NCBI GenBank assembly: GCA_942159475.1
Contig: OW804098.1
Location: forward strand, 9,092,406-9,156,405
Direction of reading: 5' to 3'
Length of the DNA: 64,000 nt
DNA from: Sthenelais limicola
Taxonomy: Eukaryota > Annelida > Polychaeta > Phyllodocida > Sigalionidae
This document shows positions 32,568 to 42,325 of the stretch, in pieces. Both the position numbers and the translations under genes were made by a program. The notes beneath the pieces are model-generated. The model worked only from the letters and a program-made list of their open reading frames with translations. It searched no databases and was not told the DNA's origin. Each line of letters opens with the position of its first letter. Position 1 is the stretch's first letter.

Positions 32568-33524
32568 CTATTTAGGTTTGGAGCGAACGTTCCTAAATTC
32601 TTTAAGGGGACACATTCTATCAAGGTGGGAATTAATTCTCTGCAGAAGAAGAGTCCAGCAGTCCTCTGGGTTAGAGTTGTTGAAATAATCTTTCCAATCC
32701 AGGTTTAACAAAATTTCATTCAGTATCTTTTGGTCTAGGAATTTTGTGTTCCTAGCCCAAAAAGTACTCGTGGTATACCTGTTTCTAGGTTTCTTCCGAA
32801 TAACAAATATAGGGTAATGATCTGATATGTTCACATTTATAGTACCAGCGAGACTAATATGAGGTGAATCGGAATATATGTGGTCAATGGTTGTATCAGA
32901 TTTTAGAGTCAACCGAGTGGGCTGTTTGATGTATTGAGTTAGTGAAAAAGTACTCATAAGATCTCTAAACTCCATCGAGATATTAGATTTTGAGGTTTGG
33001 ATTATCTGATAATCTAGATTGAAATCGCCCATGAGATATATTTCATGCGAGGAGTCCACACTAGACAAAATATGACGCAAGGAATCAATAAAAACCTTAG
33101 CCCCTCTGCTAGGGGGTCGATACAGGTTTACAAGAATACATTTCTTCGTAAAACCCTTTTTAACTTGGATTATTTGTGCCTCGATATCATTATTAGACAT
33201 GTTGAGACTTTTGTACAATTCACGATCGACCACTAATTCGTTTCTCAGGTACATACACAACCCACCACCTCTTTTTCTCACAGACCTATCTTGTCTATAG
33301 AGATTAAAATCATGTAGCTGTATCATGTTGTCATGTATTGATTGGTTGAGCCATGTGTCGCAGAAACTAATAACATCAACTTTGGTACTACTCGTTAAAC
33401 AATCAATTTGATCAAAGTGTTTGAATAAACTCCTGATGTTCCAGGAGATCAACTTAATACCTTTAAAATCATTGAACTCACTGAAGGACTGCAGTTGTGT
33501 ACTGCCTAATTGTTGCTGTTTCAT
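32568..33524 (-). CDS. LINE apurinic-like endonuclease (ORF2, N-terminal part)
   Basis: 318 codons of the exonuclease-endonuclease-phosphatase fold that nicks target DNA. Motifs: LISWNIRSL (N29), SFCDTWL (D56 where most relatives have Glu), GGGLCMYL, GDFNLDY (D167, N169), TTIDHIY (D214, H215), ISDHYPI (D235, H236). The Glu-to-Asp change in the metal-binding motif is conservative. The frame ends in TAG (32570-32568) immediately followed by ATG of the RT part in the same frame. The start ATG at 33524 is the only one that leaves room for the N-terminal beta strand. Confidence 0.94.
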   Translation of the reverse strand: MKQQQLGSTQLQSFSEFNDFKGIKLISWNIRSLFKHFDQIDCLTSSTKVDVISFCDTWLNQSIHDNMIQLHDFNLYRQDRSVRKRGGGLCMYLRNELVVDRELYKSLNMSNNDIEAQIIQVKKGFTKKCILVNLYRPPSRGAKVFIDSLRHILSSVDSSHEIYLMGDFNLDYQIIQTSKSNISMEFRDLMSTFSLTQYIKQPTRLTLKSDTTIDHIYSDSPHISLAGTINVNISDHYPIFVIRKKPRNRYTTSTFWARNTKFLDQKILNEILLNLDWKDYFNNSNPEDCWTLLLQRINSHLDRMCPLKEFRNVRSKPK

Positions 33525-34816
33525 AGCAACAAGTGTCCTGTGGAGAACAACTACAAGAACGACAATGACAAGGGCTAAAACATTAACAATAAAGTCTACA
33601 TGGTTATTTCCATTATACGCAACAACAGTATGAACAATACATATGCAAATTGTGAAGCGCAGACTACAAAGTGGCGCATGGATTATATTTACAGGACATG
33701 GAGACTGTAGTCAGGGGAATAATGTGTAATAATGTGCAATTGAAGGGATGGGGACACATGCGTAAGCTAATCGTGTGCGTGTAGTAGCGTTATAAGCTAT
33801 CAGGACGTTTTTGCTGCTTTTACTGTAGTATTACCATGTCAGGTAAATAATGACAGAGATGTACATTATCATAATTAAATTAATTAATTAATTAATCTTA
33901 GACTTTGGGCAGCTCAGACCTTTACATATAGGGGAGCGCCTTATTTTCATCAGGTAGAGTAATGCAACAATTATTCATCAGTGTCTTTTTAACATACAAG
34001 GCGAAACTACAGAAGTTATCAGTGATAAGTGATAAAAGTTACTACTCATAGGGCTAGAAACAACCCAATAATTTCCACCGTGGGTACAATAAATGTAGGG
34101 TGCGAAACAGTGTATAGTAGAATATAGTGAGCTGAGAAAACACTTTAGTACGTGAATCAGTAGGTTGACGGTAACATTCTGTACAATTCCATTATGTAGG
34201 GCAGCTACTGTTACATTGTTAAAATAGTTATACCGGTAGAAAATTATCTTATTAAGACTTAATTTAATTTGTGTTCATCAGACAGACCAAAATTTATTAA
34301 GTAGCTTTGAAGATAGACTATTAAGAGAATGCTTGGATGAAGTTTAGAGTTTTAAACGCAGAGTGAACGTCAAACCATATCATATCACATATACAAGTAA
34401 AGGAATATTTTTAGTTCTATTTTTAGTTCCTTGTTAGGTATTAAATTGAGAAGTCGTAAAAAATTGTAAAATTGTAAAAAATTGAGAAGTCGTACATTGA
34501 GAAGTCGTACATGTTCGCCCATGAATGGCCAGTGGAGGAGGCAGTCCAAACAACTTGTTTACGATAAAGAGATATCTTTAGACATCAACCTGTGTTATAG
34601 ATACAGGTATTATTAGAACTTAGTTGTATATATTATTACAAGAGGAAACATGGTTTCCACAGTCAGACCGACAGTTCAAGTTGAAAATTGAGGTAGATTG
34701 AGATCAGCAGTTTTTAGAGATATAACTGGGAGCTATGCCAATACTGAGCGGACACTAGCACAAGTTGTCGCGCCCAGGCTGACAAGCGAGACCAGTATTT
34801 TGTGCAGTTGTAGTAT
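33525..34816 (-). other. LINE spacer without long frame
   Basis: About 1.3 kb between the SGNH ORF and the endonuclease ORF with no minus-strand frame over 60 codons. Includes repeated GAGAAGTCGTA...AAAATTG units (34449-34512) and an (ATTA)n run near 33878. Unusual for a LINE, where ORF1 and ORF2 are normally close. It may be an internal leader for ORF2, a decayed frame or a nested insertion. Confidence 0.7.
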
Positions 34817-35503
34817 TTAATTATTAGCATCATTGGAGATATTAATTGATGAAACTCTGGAGATTGCATTAGCCCAATAGTCTTGAACTTCTGTCGAGAG
34901 GTGGCATCCATCTAAGGACAATTTTTCATAGTTATGTGTATATGTCTTATTATTGGGATGATACCTGTGGATCTGCCGTTGCGTCCATGGAGTGACTTCG
35001 CTATTTGTTCTGTTGAATTCGTTGATTAAGTTCACAGCTGTTTCTACCTGGGTGTTTAGAGTCGATTGATGCGGGTCCACTTCAATATCATCTGGAGATA
35101 TCAGGCCTCGACGCAGTTCCCTCCTCGAGTTAAACCAACCAATACACATGCCTGTGATGGGCGAGAATGTGGCATGTTTACATCGGGGAGAATGAGTCAT
35201 TATTTGGGTGTACGATTCACGTAGGTCCAAGTTGAGAGCATTTTTCATGTCTTCTTCCTTGGGATGGCGAATAGTAACTTTGCCTGTTATATGATTTTTT
35301 ATTGTGAGGTCACACAGCCCAGAGACTATAAAAACTTGGGTTGGTGCATACCTGCTTAGCTTTCCAGCAGTGAGTTTCCATTGAGTTATAGTGGCCCCAG
35401 GCAGTGATGATATTGCAACTGGAATGTCAGGGTCAATTATATTACGTAGGGAGGAAGCAAGAGAACCTGCCCTTGAGTCCCCGATTATCAGGATCGATTT
35501 CAT
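34817..35503 (-). CDS. LINE SGNH/GDSL-type hydrolase-like protein
   Basis: 228 codons. Begins MKSILIIGDSRAGSL (Ser10 in the GDS block). SLPGATI supplies the block II glycine (G36) and SGLCDLT the block III position (G62, with Cys-Asp replacing the usual Asn-Asp). LDGCHLS near the C-terminus supplies the Asp198-His201 pair. The nucleophile, Asp and His are therefore present and the Asn is lost. Esterase-like domains of this fold are known in ORF1 proteins of CR1 elements. Here the domain is its own ORF, 87 bases after ORF1 in the same frame but with several stops between. Role in retrotransposition is not established; lipid or membrane interaction has been suggested for such domains. Confidence 0.82.
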   Translation of the reverse strand: MKSILIIGDSRAGSLASSLRNIIDPDIPVAISSLPGATITQWKLTAGKLSRYAPTQVFIVSGLCDLTIKNHITGKVTIRHPKEEDMKNALNLDLRESYTQIMTHSPRCKHATFSPITGMCIGWFNSRRELRRGLISPDDIEVDPHQSTLNTQVETAVNLINEFNRTNSEVTPWTQRQIHRYHPNNKTYTHNYEKLSLDGCHLSTEVQDYWANAISRVSSINISNDANN

Positions 35504-35590
35504 TTTGCGGGCGATAATACAGGTGTATTAAGATAAGAGTGTTTCTCAGATGTTTCAGGGGTAGTTTCACAGTAAATACCGTATGAGTAG

Positions 35591-37582
35591 TTAGATTTGA
35601 AGAATCTCTGCTTTAATTTTTTCCAGGATTTTGCCGCAAATGTTATTTCCATTAAAGTCACTTGATTTGAGAGTTGATCGCTGCCCTTTGCTGTCTTTGA
35701 TTCTCGGTAGGTTTGAGCCAGTGGCCCATTTCTGGTCAGCCGTCATTTCGTACATTTTCGCTGACTTTAGCGAGGAGAGCTTTTTTTGAATTGTTTCATT
35801 TTGGGCAAACTTCCGCCGGATTATTTCTTCTAGTATGTTTTCTTCCACTAGAATCCATTCTGGCGTGGATTTGAGCTCTCTCTTTGCTTTGGCGTTCACT
35901 TCGTATGGGTTCGGCATATGTCGGATGGCTTCGGCTACCTCGTGTTGACCTAGATACCTGGCCTTGCTGGATTGAAAGGCGTGCTTGGCCGATGTGTATA
36001 CGTGGTCTTCAAAATCAACTGGGACTGGATAGAAATTGGAGAGATATGAGAACTCACTCTTAAAACCTACTCCATCTCCTCCGTCAATGTCAACTATTCG
36101 CGCATCTTCAGGTCTACAGCCTTCAGGAAGCATGACGAGATCTTTGTGTGTGTAAGAGCGAGTGTCTTCATTATCAGCAAAGACGACCAAGTGGTTTCCA
36201 CGATGTTCAGAAAGATAATCTTTGAGGCGCATCAGTTGGTGGCAATCCCTCAACAGATTATATTGATGAGAAGGAATACGCAGACAGTTCTCATGGATTT
36301 CTAGGTCAGCAAAACGTCTGTCTGATCGACGGATTTTCAACATGCCGGCTGCTATTTTGGGGAAGATTTCGCCCGTTTTTGATCTGATGAGAACTGACCT
36401 CGTGGTGAGGATGTTTAGAAGCCCTATACGATAAATCTCAGTCAGATCTTTGACATCAAAGTTAGGATCAACTTCCCTACAGAGTGTGTGGACTGTGCGA
36501 ATTATTTCATCATCTGTCAGCTCGGTTATTTCATCTAGTACAAGGATGTGACATTTGGCCTGTGTACGAGGTCGACGTGATTGGGCTTGTGTTGGCGGCC
36601 TAGACCCGGGGAAGCGCGGTGGCCCCTGCTGCCATGGAACCCCTTCTCGTCGACGAGACCCTTGTCCACGTCTATTGCTTGGTAAGTGAGGAAAAGCACT
36701 GTCCCGAGCAAAATCCTTTTTGAGAGCAGAGATCTTTGATTCTGTGTATTCCTTGGATGAGATAATTTTATCTGCATTATTTGAGCCATCAGACCCGAGC
36801 GACTGGAGTTCCGCTCGTAGTGTGGCAGGTGACAGCTGATCACGAGAGGCAGTGTCAACATGTGCAATGGAGGTTTCAATTTGTGCAACAGAATTTTCAA
36901 GAGTTGCGATGCGGCTATTCAGAGATTGTGACAACGATTTGACATCAGTTTCAATATTGTGCAAGTTTGAGTTCATTTGTGCTAGCGCGGATTCAATATC
37001 GTTATTTGAGTCAGCTATACATTCGCTGACAGTGGATCTTATCAATGGCGTCAGTCGATGACTCAGCGCTTCAAGCAGGTCGCCTAGGTTGTGACAGTCT
37101 ATGGCGATGGGGGTATTTTGAAGACTTTCGCTTAGTTCTGCTACTAAGCTTTCAGTTACCCTCGTATCAATCTCATTCAGTTCGTCTGCTATGACGTCTG
37201 GGATCTTAGGACCATTATTCACTTGTTCAGGACTTGACGGTGTCAATATTGACGTGTGTACTAATGGCTGCGTGTCATCCCCGGGACCTGACAGCGGGAC
37301 GAAGGATTCCTGACTAACCTTCTCATCCTCATCTGGCATGGCAGAAGTTAAGGATGATGTATTTATTTCACTATTTAATTCTAGTGGAGAAGTAGATGCA
37401 GGTGAATGTGATTCTTCTACTTTGAACGCAATAGCATAGCCTATCGATTGATAAGGTTGTTTGTCGATGCTGGTGTTATGCATTGATTCGTGGCTATGGT
37501 CTACTGAGGGCGTAGAGGTTAAAATTTGATCCCCTGAGTCTTCGGTAGAACCAAATATACCATTCAGGACACTTGTCATCAT
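35591..37582 (-). CDS. LINE ORF1 protein with C-terminal NADAR domain
   Basis: 663 codons. Residues 1-180 are acidic, Ser/Thr-rich and likely disordered. About 185-245 is a coiled coil (heptads in LHNIETDVKSLSQSL). About 303-343 is Arg/Pro-rich and probably binds RNA. About 343-475 resembles the RRM-plus-helical region of LINE ORF1 proteins (RSVLIRSKTGEIFPKI, LRIPSHQYNLLRDCHQL). Residues 506-663 match the NADAR (YbiA/DUF1768) family: YLSNFYPVPV, TSAKHAFQSSKA, RRKFAQNE, KWATGSN. NADAR proteins act on ADP-ribose-linked or riboflavin-pathway substrates. The Glu found before His in bacterial YbiA (E48) is Lys533 here, while Trp619 is kept, so binding without catalysis is plausible. Probably an RNA-binding chaperone for the LINE RNA. 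Start ATG at 37582, with another ATG next to it. Confidence 0.87.
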   Translation of the reverse strand: MMTSVLNGIFGSTEDSGDQILTSTPSVDHSHESMHNTSIDKQPYQSIGYAIAFKVEESHSPASTSPLELNSEINTSSLTSAMPDEDEKVSQESFVPLSGPGDDTQPLVHTSILTPSSPEQVNNGPKIPDVIADELNEIDTRVTESLVAELSESLQNTPIAIDCHNLGDLLEALSHRLTPLIRSTVSECIADSNNDIESALAQMNSNLHNIETDVKSLSQSLNSRIATLENSVAQIETSIAHVDTASRDQLSPATLRAELQSLGSDGSNNADKIISSKEYTESKISALKKDFARDSAFPHLPSNRRGQGSRRREGVPWQQGPPRFPGSRPPTQAQSRRPRTQAKCHILVLDEITELTDDEIIRTVHTLCREVDPNFDVKDLTEIYRIGLLNILTTRSVLIRSKTGEIFPKIAAGMLKIRRSDRRFADLEIHENCLRIPSHQYNLLRDCHQLMRLKDYLSEHRGNHLVVFADNEDTRSYTHKDLVMLPEGCRPEDARIVDIDGGDGVGFKSEFSYLSNFYPVPVDFEDHVYTSAKHAFQSSKARYLGQHEVAEAIRHMPNPYEVNAKAKRELKSTPEWILVEENILEEIIRRKFAQNETIQKKLSSLKSAKMYEMTADQKWATGSNLPRIKDSKGQRSTLKSSDFNGNNICGKILEKIKAEILQI

Positions 37583-37948
37583 TGTGCCGTGTGAATCGTG
37601 GCTACTGTTCTAACACATGCAATTATATAATTGTCAATATAATTTAGTTGAGAGTAAGAATATAAATTTGACCCAAGTCTCGAGGTGAGCGATAATAGGT
37701 GAAGGGCGACAACGCCTGGTCGTCAGTCGCCCGAGGCTGCGAGATCTGTCGAGTCAAATTTTAAAGTGTTCGTAGCTTACAGTTTGTGGGTCAGATTAGT
37801 CCATGTTCCTGATTTCAACAATCCATGTACATTAATGTACCACTAGGAATTTTTTGGCATGTCTGCCAATGTTTTAGCCCTTGTTTACGTCAGAAATTAG
37901 TGGAGAGCCGTCATGGACGTCATTTCGAGCTCAAGCTCCTGATGTATC
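37583..37948 (-). promoter_or_regulatory. LINE 5' leader
   Basis: About 365 bases between the insertion boundary and ORF1. Contains a GC-rich hairpin-capable stretch (GGCGACAACGCC, GTCAGTCGCCCGAGGC at about 37706-37740). An internal promoter is expected for a full-length LINE but no motif is diagnostic. Confidence 0.55.
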
Positions 37949-38422
37949 ATTGTTTTATTTTGTTTTATTGTTTCCTATGTGTATTTACTATTTAGATGTA
38001 GAAGGTCCCGGCGGAAGAACTGTCTCTGATGAGCGACAGAGCCGAGAGTCCTATTTTTCATATAGACCTTATGTGCAGCAAAATGAAAATAAAGTTTCGA
38101 TATATATAATATATATAATTCTCAAACATTGTTTTGTTGCTATGGCAATTTTTCAGCATGAAATGTTTCTTTTTCTAGCAATGTTTCTTACCATGTTTAC
38201 CCCCCGCTGAGCTACCACTGAATGAACCAAACACTTGTAGTAGTACATGACGTCATATTTTTGACATGACAGAACAACTATAATGCAGGTATCTATTACC
38301 TCTGGGCGAGCCCGAGTTAACTCCTCCCCTTTATAAATGATACACAATGATAATTGGATGCGTGGGTACAGTGCAAGTCCCCTGCAGCCATCAACTGAGG
38401 ATTGTCACGGTGAGTGCAATAA

Positions 38423-38657
38423 GGGTCAGATTTTCAGAAAATGTACAATTCAATTTCGCCAATCTTCTCAAATAACCCAAATTTCAGACGAAAATAAAGA
38501 TCAAAATACAGTTCAACCTAACCAAACAGATTGCTAGAATCAATGCAATGCCGAATATTCTTGAATTTACCTAGTATTGACCAAATTGCAGCCTAATTTT
38601 GCAGAATTTACTAAATGTGTACAGCTGCCAATTGTACATTTTCTGAAAATCTGACCC
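38423..38657 (-). mobile_element. GGGTCAG MITE, copy 30, subfamily A
   Basis: Paralogue of copy 8. Flanks ATAA / ATCT. Confidence 0.9.
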
Positions 38658-38841
38658 ATCTCTATACACAATGATAATTGGATATATAATAAGTTGGTAC
38701 AGTGCAAGTCCCCTGCAGCCATCAAGTGAGGATGGTCGCGGTGAGTGCAATATAACTGATTATACAAATGCGACACTATTCCACAGCAATCCCAATCAGC
38801 GAAATATCATTTTCATTATACAACTTTTATTCACAGTATAT

Positions 38842-39076
38842 GGGACAGATTTTCAGAAAATGTACAATTCGCCTTCACCAATCCTCACAAATAACCCACA
38901 TTTAAGACAAAAATGAGCTTCAAAATGCAGTTTAACATAACAGAACTGATACTTTAAATCAATGAGATACCAAATATACTCAGATATACCCAGTATTTTT
39001 CATTTTTCAGCCTCATTTAGGAGAATTTACTAAATGTGTAGATCTGGCAATTGTACATTTTCTGAAAATCTGACCC
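38842..39076 (-). mobile_element. GGGTCAG MITE, copy 31, subfamily B
   Basis: Paralogue of copy 9 with the shared GGGACAG end and ATAT flanks. Confidence 0.92.
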
Positions 39077-39533
39077 ATATACAAGAAAAGAACACAACCT
39101 TCAACACTGGTGATCTTCCAGGTGGCCCTTTCTAAATTAAAGTTACAAATTGCAGTGTTCATACATAAGAGTGGGTTACAAAATTGTAAATATTTCGCTG
39201 AAATTTGTCCAAAGTGAAAGAAACTTTTCGTTGACATTATACAATAATAAAATAAATAATTATCAAATAGAATTGTCTTTATAGTGTTTGTGTGTCTTCT
39301 GAAGTCCGAAATTGTTGGATCGTTTGCACTCTTTGTTTCTCGTCGTATTTCATAAAAATATAAACCCATCTCATAGTTAGACCAACGAGAATCCATTCCA
39401 TACTGGTTGATTAGATCAATTATGTTTGGAAGGAATCGCTGGACGAATCATATTCTATCTCCTTTGATGTTGGCCGTGACCACAAAATGGGATTCGACAC
39501 ACTACTGATACGGACCTCCTAGTGTTATTATGT
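39077..39533. other. Unique part of duplication B with a MITE empty site
   Basis: Matches 5529-6209 of copy A without the MITE at 5791-6026. The empty site is at about 39350. No gene seen. Confidence 0.8.
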
Positions 39534-39768
39534 GGGTCATATTTTCAGAAAATGTACAATTGGCAGCTCTACACATTTAGTACATTCTGCTAAATTAGGC
39601 TGAAAAATGATGAATACCGGGTATATCTGGGTATATTTGGTATCACATTGATTTAAAGTATCAGTTCTGTTGTGTTAAACTGCATTTTGAAGCTAATTTC
39701 TGCCTTAAATGTGGGTTATTTGAGAGGATTGGTGAAGGCGAATTGTACATTTATTGAAAACCTTACCC
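39534..39768 (+). mobile_element. GGGTCAG MITE, copy 32, subfamily B
   Basis: Flanks ATGT on both sides. Ends GGGTCAT and CTTACCC. Occupies almost the same position as the subfamily A copy 11 in duplication A. Confidence 0.92.
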
Positions 39769-40057
39769 ATGTGCACAGATTATAGCGATAATACTCCAGA
39801 GATGACTACAGACCTTGATGGTTTTTAGAATTAATTTTCCATTCAATTCTTCTAAATGAGGAAAAAGGTGTGGTTGAACACCACCAGTGTTGAGAGGAGC
39901 ACTAATTGAAGGGCCGAGATTGTGAAGGGGGTCACAGCCTATCTTCTATCTTCCCTCATTCACTATCAAAGCACATTAGTTTCAATGAGGTTAACAATGC
40001 TCTCGTGCCTTTCCAATTAACCCAGAAGCGCGGATGCTATTACATTCTGGTGGTAGT

Positions 40058-40289
40058 GGGTCAGATTTCCAGAAAATGTACAATTGGAAGCTGCACACAT
40101 TTAGTAAATTCTGCTAAATTAGGCTGCAATTTGGTCAATACTAGGTAAATTCGAGTATATTTTGCATTGCATTGATTCTAGCAATCTGTTTGGTTAGGTT
40201 GAACTGTATTTTGAACTTTATTTTCGTCTGAAATGTGGGTTATTTGAGAGGATTGGTAAAGGTGAATTGTACATTTTCTGAAAGTCTGG
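40058..40289 (+). mobile_element. GGGTCAG MITE, copy 33, subfamily A, eroded right end
   Basis: Paralogue of copy 12. Retains AAATTCTGCTAAATTAGG, where copy 12 has AAATGAGGCTAAATTAGG. Confidence 0.88.
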
Positions 40290-40326
40290 ATGGATACAAT
40301 AGGATGCACCGGTGGGGGAACGCCGC

Positions 40327-41026
40327 AATAGGGGATTTGTATGTCTCACTGCGCATGTCTATGGTAGTGCATCCTGGGATGGATTCAATTGAAATCTGAC
40401 GTACAAATATGTGGGAATATTTTCATCGAAAATTGCAAGAATGTTTTCACCAATATCACGCCTTGTAAAAATGGTCTCTGAAAACCAGATGCATGATGGG
40501 AAAGATGGAGACTTGTATCATGGAAACATGTATAACACATGGATATTGACATTAGAGCATTGATAAATATTCTATGCAGAACATAACATGTTTTCTTTAG
40601 ATTTTATACTGTACTATTAGTCCCATAATAGTGGATTTGCATATCTCACTGCGCATGTGTATGACAGTGCATGCTGGGATACATTCAGTTCAAATCTGAC
40701 AAATATTTAGCAACAATTTCATGGAAAATTGCAGGAATGTTTTCAACAATATTATCATAGAAAATAGTAAATGATCTATAGAAACGAAATGCATGATGGG
40801 AAAGATGAAGTTGTGTGTTATAAAAACATCTAAAACACATGGATATTGATATATATTGGACCACTTATAAATATTTCAAGCTAAAGATAACACGTTTTCT
40901 ATTGATTTTTTACTGGACCATTACTCCCATAATTCAATGCGAATCAAAATTCAAGATGGCGGCTATGCAACCCCCCTATTCCATGTGAATCAAGATTCAA
41001 AATGGCGGCTATGCAACTCCCCTATT
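40327..41026 (+). mobile_element. AATAGGGG element, tandem units (B)
   Basis: Paralogue of 7017-7666 with an extra partial duplication of the right end. AAGATGGCGGCTATGCAACC is followed by CCTATTCC and then a second AAAATGGCGGCTATGCAAC. Confidence 0.85.
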
Positions 41027-41811
41027 TAAGCCTCTAGACGTAAATAAGTCACATTATCGCCCGATTATCGCCCAGGCTCAGCGTCGGCTCGACTAATAAA
41101 CCCAACTTCTTCCCCACCCAATGGTGCCATTCCCATGATTAAAAAGTATTTGTCGATCTATAAAATAGGATTTTGTTTGACGATATGGCTGAGCATGTGC
41201 CTTTGATGACACTTTTTAGAAGTTTAATTATGGAATTACTCTTAGAAAAACAAATAATAGTTGGTAATACACGGAAATGATTATAATCAGGCTAAATCAT
41301 ATCGAAAATTGTAAATCTGTTGTCGCTGTCATTTGAACTGTCTAGGGATCTATTAAATAAAGCGAATGCTATTGTTGAAATCGTGGACGAGTAGCCGCGC
41401 AGAAGAGTCTAGCGGAACCAGAAGTGAAAACTTGAAAAGTGAAAGCCTGTATCAGCCATGGAGGCTCATTTATTAAAGGTAAATGCCAGCGTCGTCAGCA
41501 GTGCAGCATGCAGGAATTCAAGGAACTAATGCATGAAACAATAGAAGTCACAATATTTTGTTCAAACATCGTCTTGAGAAAGAACATGGTTGATACAAAA
41601 AGCAAAAAAACAGGATGTTAGCATATCATTTTGTGTTTTAGTGATGAGTAAAGATTACTTCCGTCCACTATTGATTTCAATGGGGGAAACTCATAGTGAT
41701 ACAAGTTCAGCTGAATAACTTTTTTTATTTCAATGACAGAACCACGCCCACTCACAGTGTGGGTCCCGACCCCTGGTGGTGGACGAGCTTACCCAAGTAC
41801 AACACTCGTCC
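41027..41811. other. Unique part of duplication B up to the minisatellite
   Basis: Includes the empty sites of MITE copy 13 (about 41375) and of the 8364-8715 element (about 41478). An ATG in strong context (GCCATGGAGG at 41456) is followed by six codons and a donor-like AAGGTAAAT. See findings. Confidence 0.6.
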
Positions 41812-42325
41812 CACCGCCACTCGTCCCACCGCCACCCGTCCCTCTGCCACCCATACCCGCCACCCGTCCCACCGCCACCCGTCCCACCGCCACCTGTCCC
41901 TCCGCCACCCGTCCCTCTGCCACCCGTCCCTCCGCCACCCGTCCCTCCGCCACCTGTCCCTCCGCCACCCGTCCCTCTGCCACCCGTCCCTCCGCCACCC
42001 GTCCCACCGCCACCTGTCCCACCGCCACCCGTCCCTCTGCCACCCGTCCCACCGCCACCCGTCCCTCTGCCACCCGTCCCACCGCCACCCGTCCCACCGC
42101 CACCTGTCCCTCCGCCACCCGTCCCTCTGCCACCCGTCCCTCCGCCACCCGTCCCTCCGCCACCTGTCCCTCCGCCACCCGTCCCTCTGCCACCCGTCCC
42201 TCCGCCACCCGTCCCACCGCCACCTGTCCCACCGCCACCCGTCCCTCTGCCACCCGTCCCACCGCCACCCGTCCCTCTGCCACCCGTCCCACCGCCACCG
42301 TCCCACCGCCACCCGTCCCTCTGCT
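41812..42325. repeat. 15-bp minisatellite, copy B
   Basis: Same unit as 8998-9463 (GCCACCCGTCCCTCT) with more CACCTGT variants. A higher-order block of about 165 bp appears twice (about 41880-42044 and 42105-42270). Confidence 0.95.

Larger units (their letters stand above)
29527..37948 (-). mobile_element. CR1/L2-like LINE with NADAR, SGNH, EN and RT coding regions
   Basis: The 8422-bp insertion is delimited by the uninterrupted sequence in duplication A (about 4397-4415). In transcription order (minus strand) it has a 5' leader of about 365 bases, ORF1 (35591-37582), an SGNH ORF (34817-35503), about 1.3 kb without a long frame, an endonuclease ORF and a reverse transcriptase ORF sharing one frame, a 3' UTR of about 1.1 kb, and a tail of TTGAA repeats without poly(A). 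Relative to the empty site there is no target duplication and apparently one base was lost. Short-repeat tails and missing duplications are known for CR1/L2-type LINEs. No MITE has landed in it, so it looks young. Confidence 0.93.

Noticed and set aside
32020..32688. 222-codon plus-strand frame
   Set aside because: Antisense to the intact RT and endonuclease frames of the LINE.
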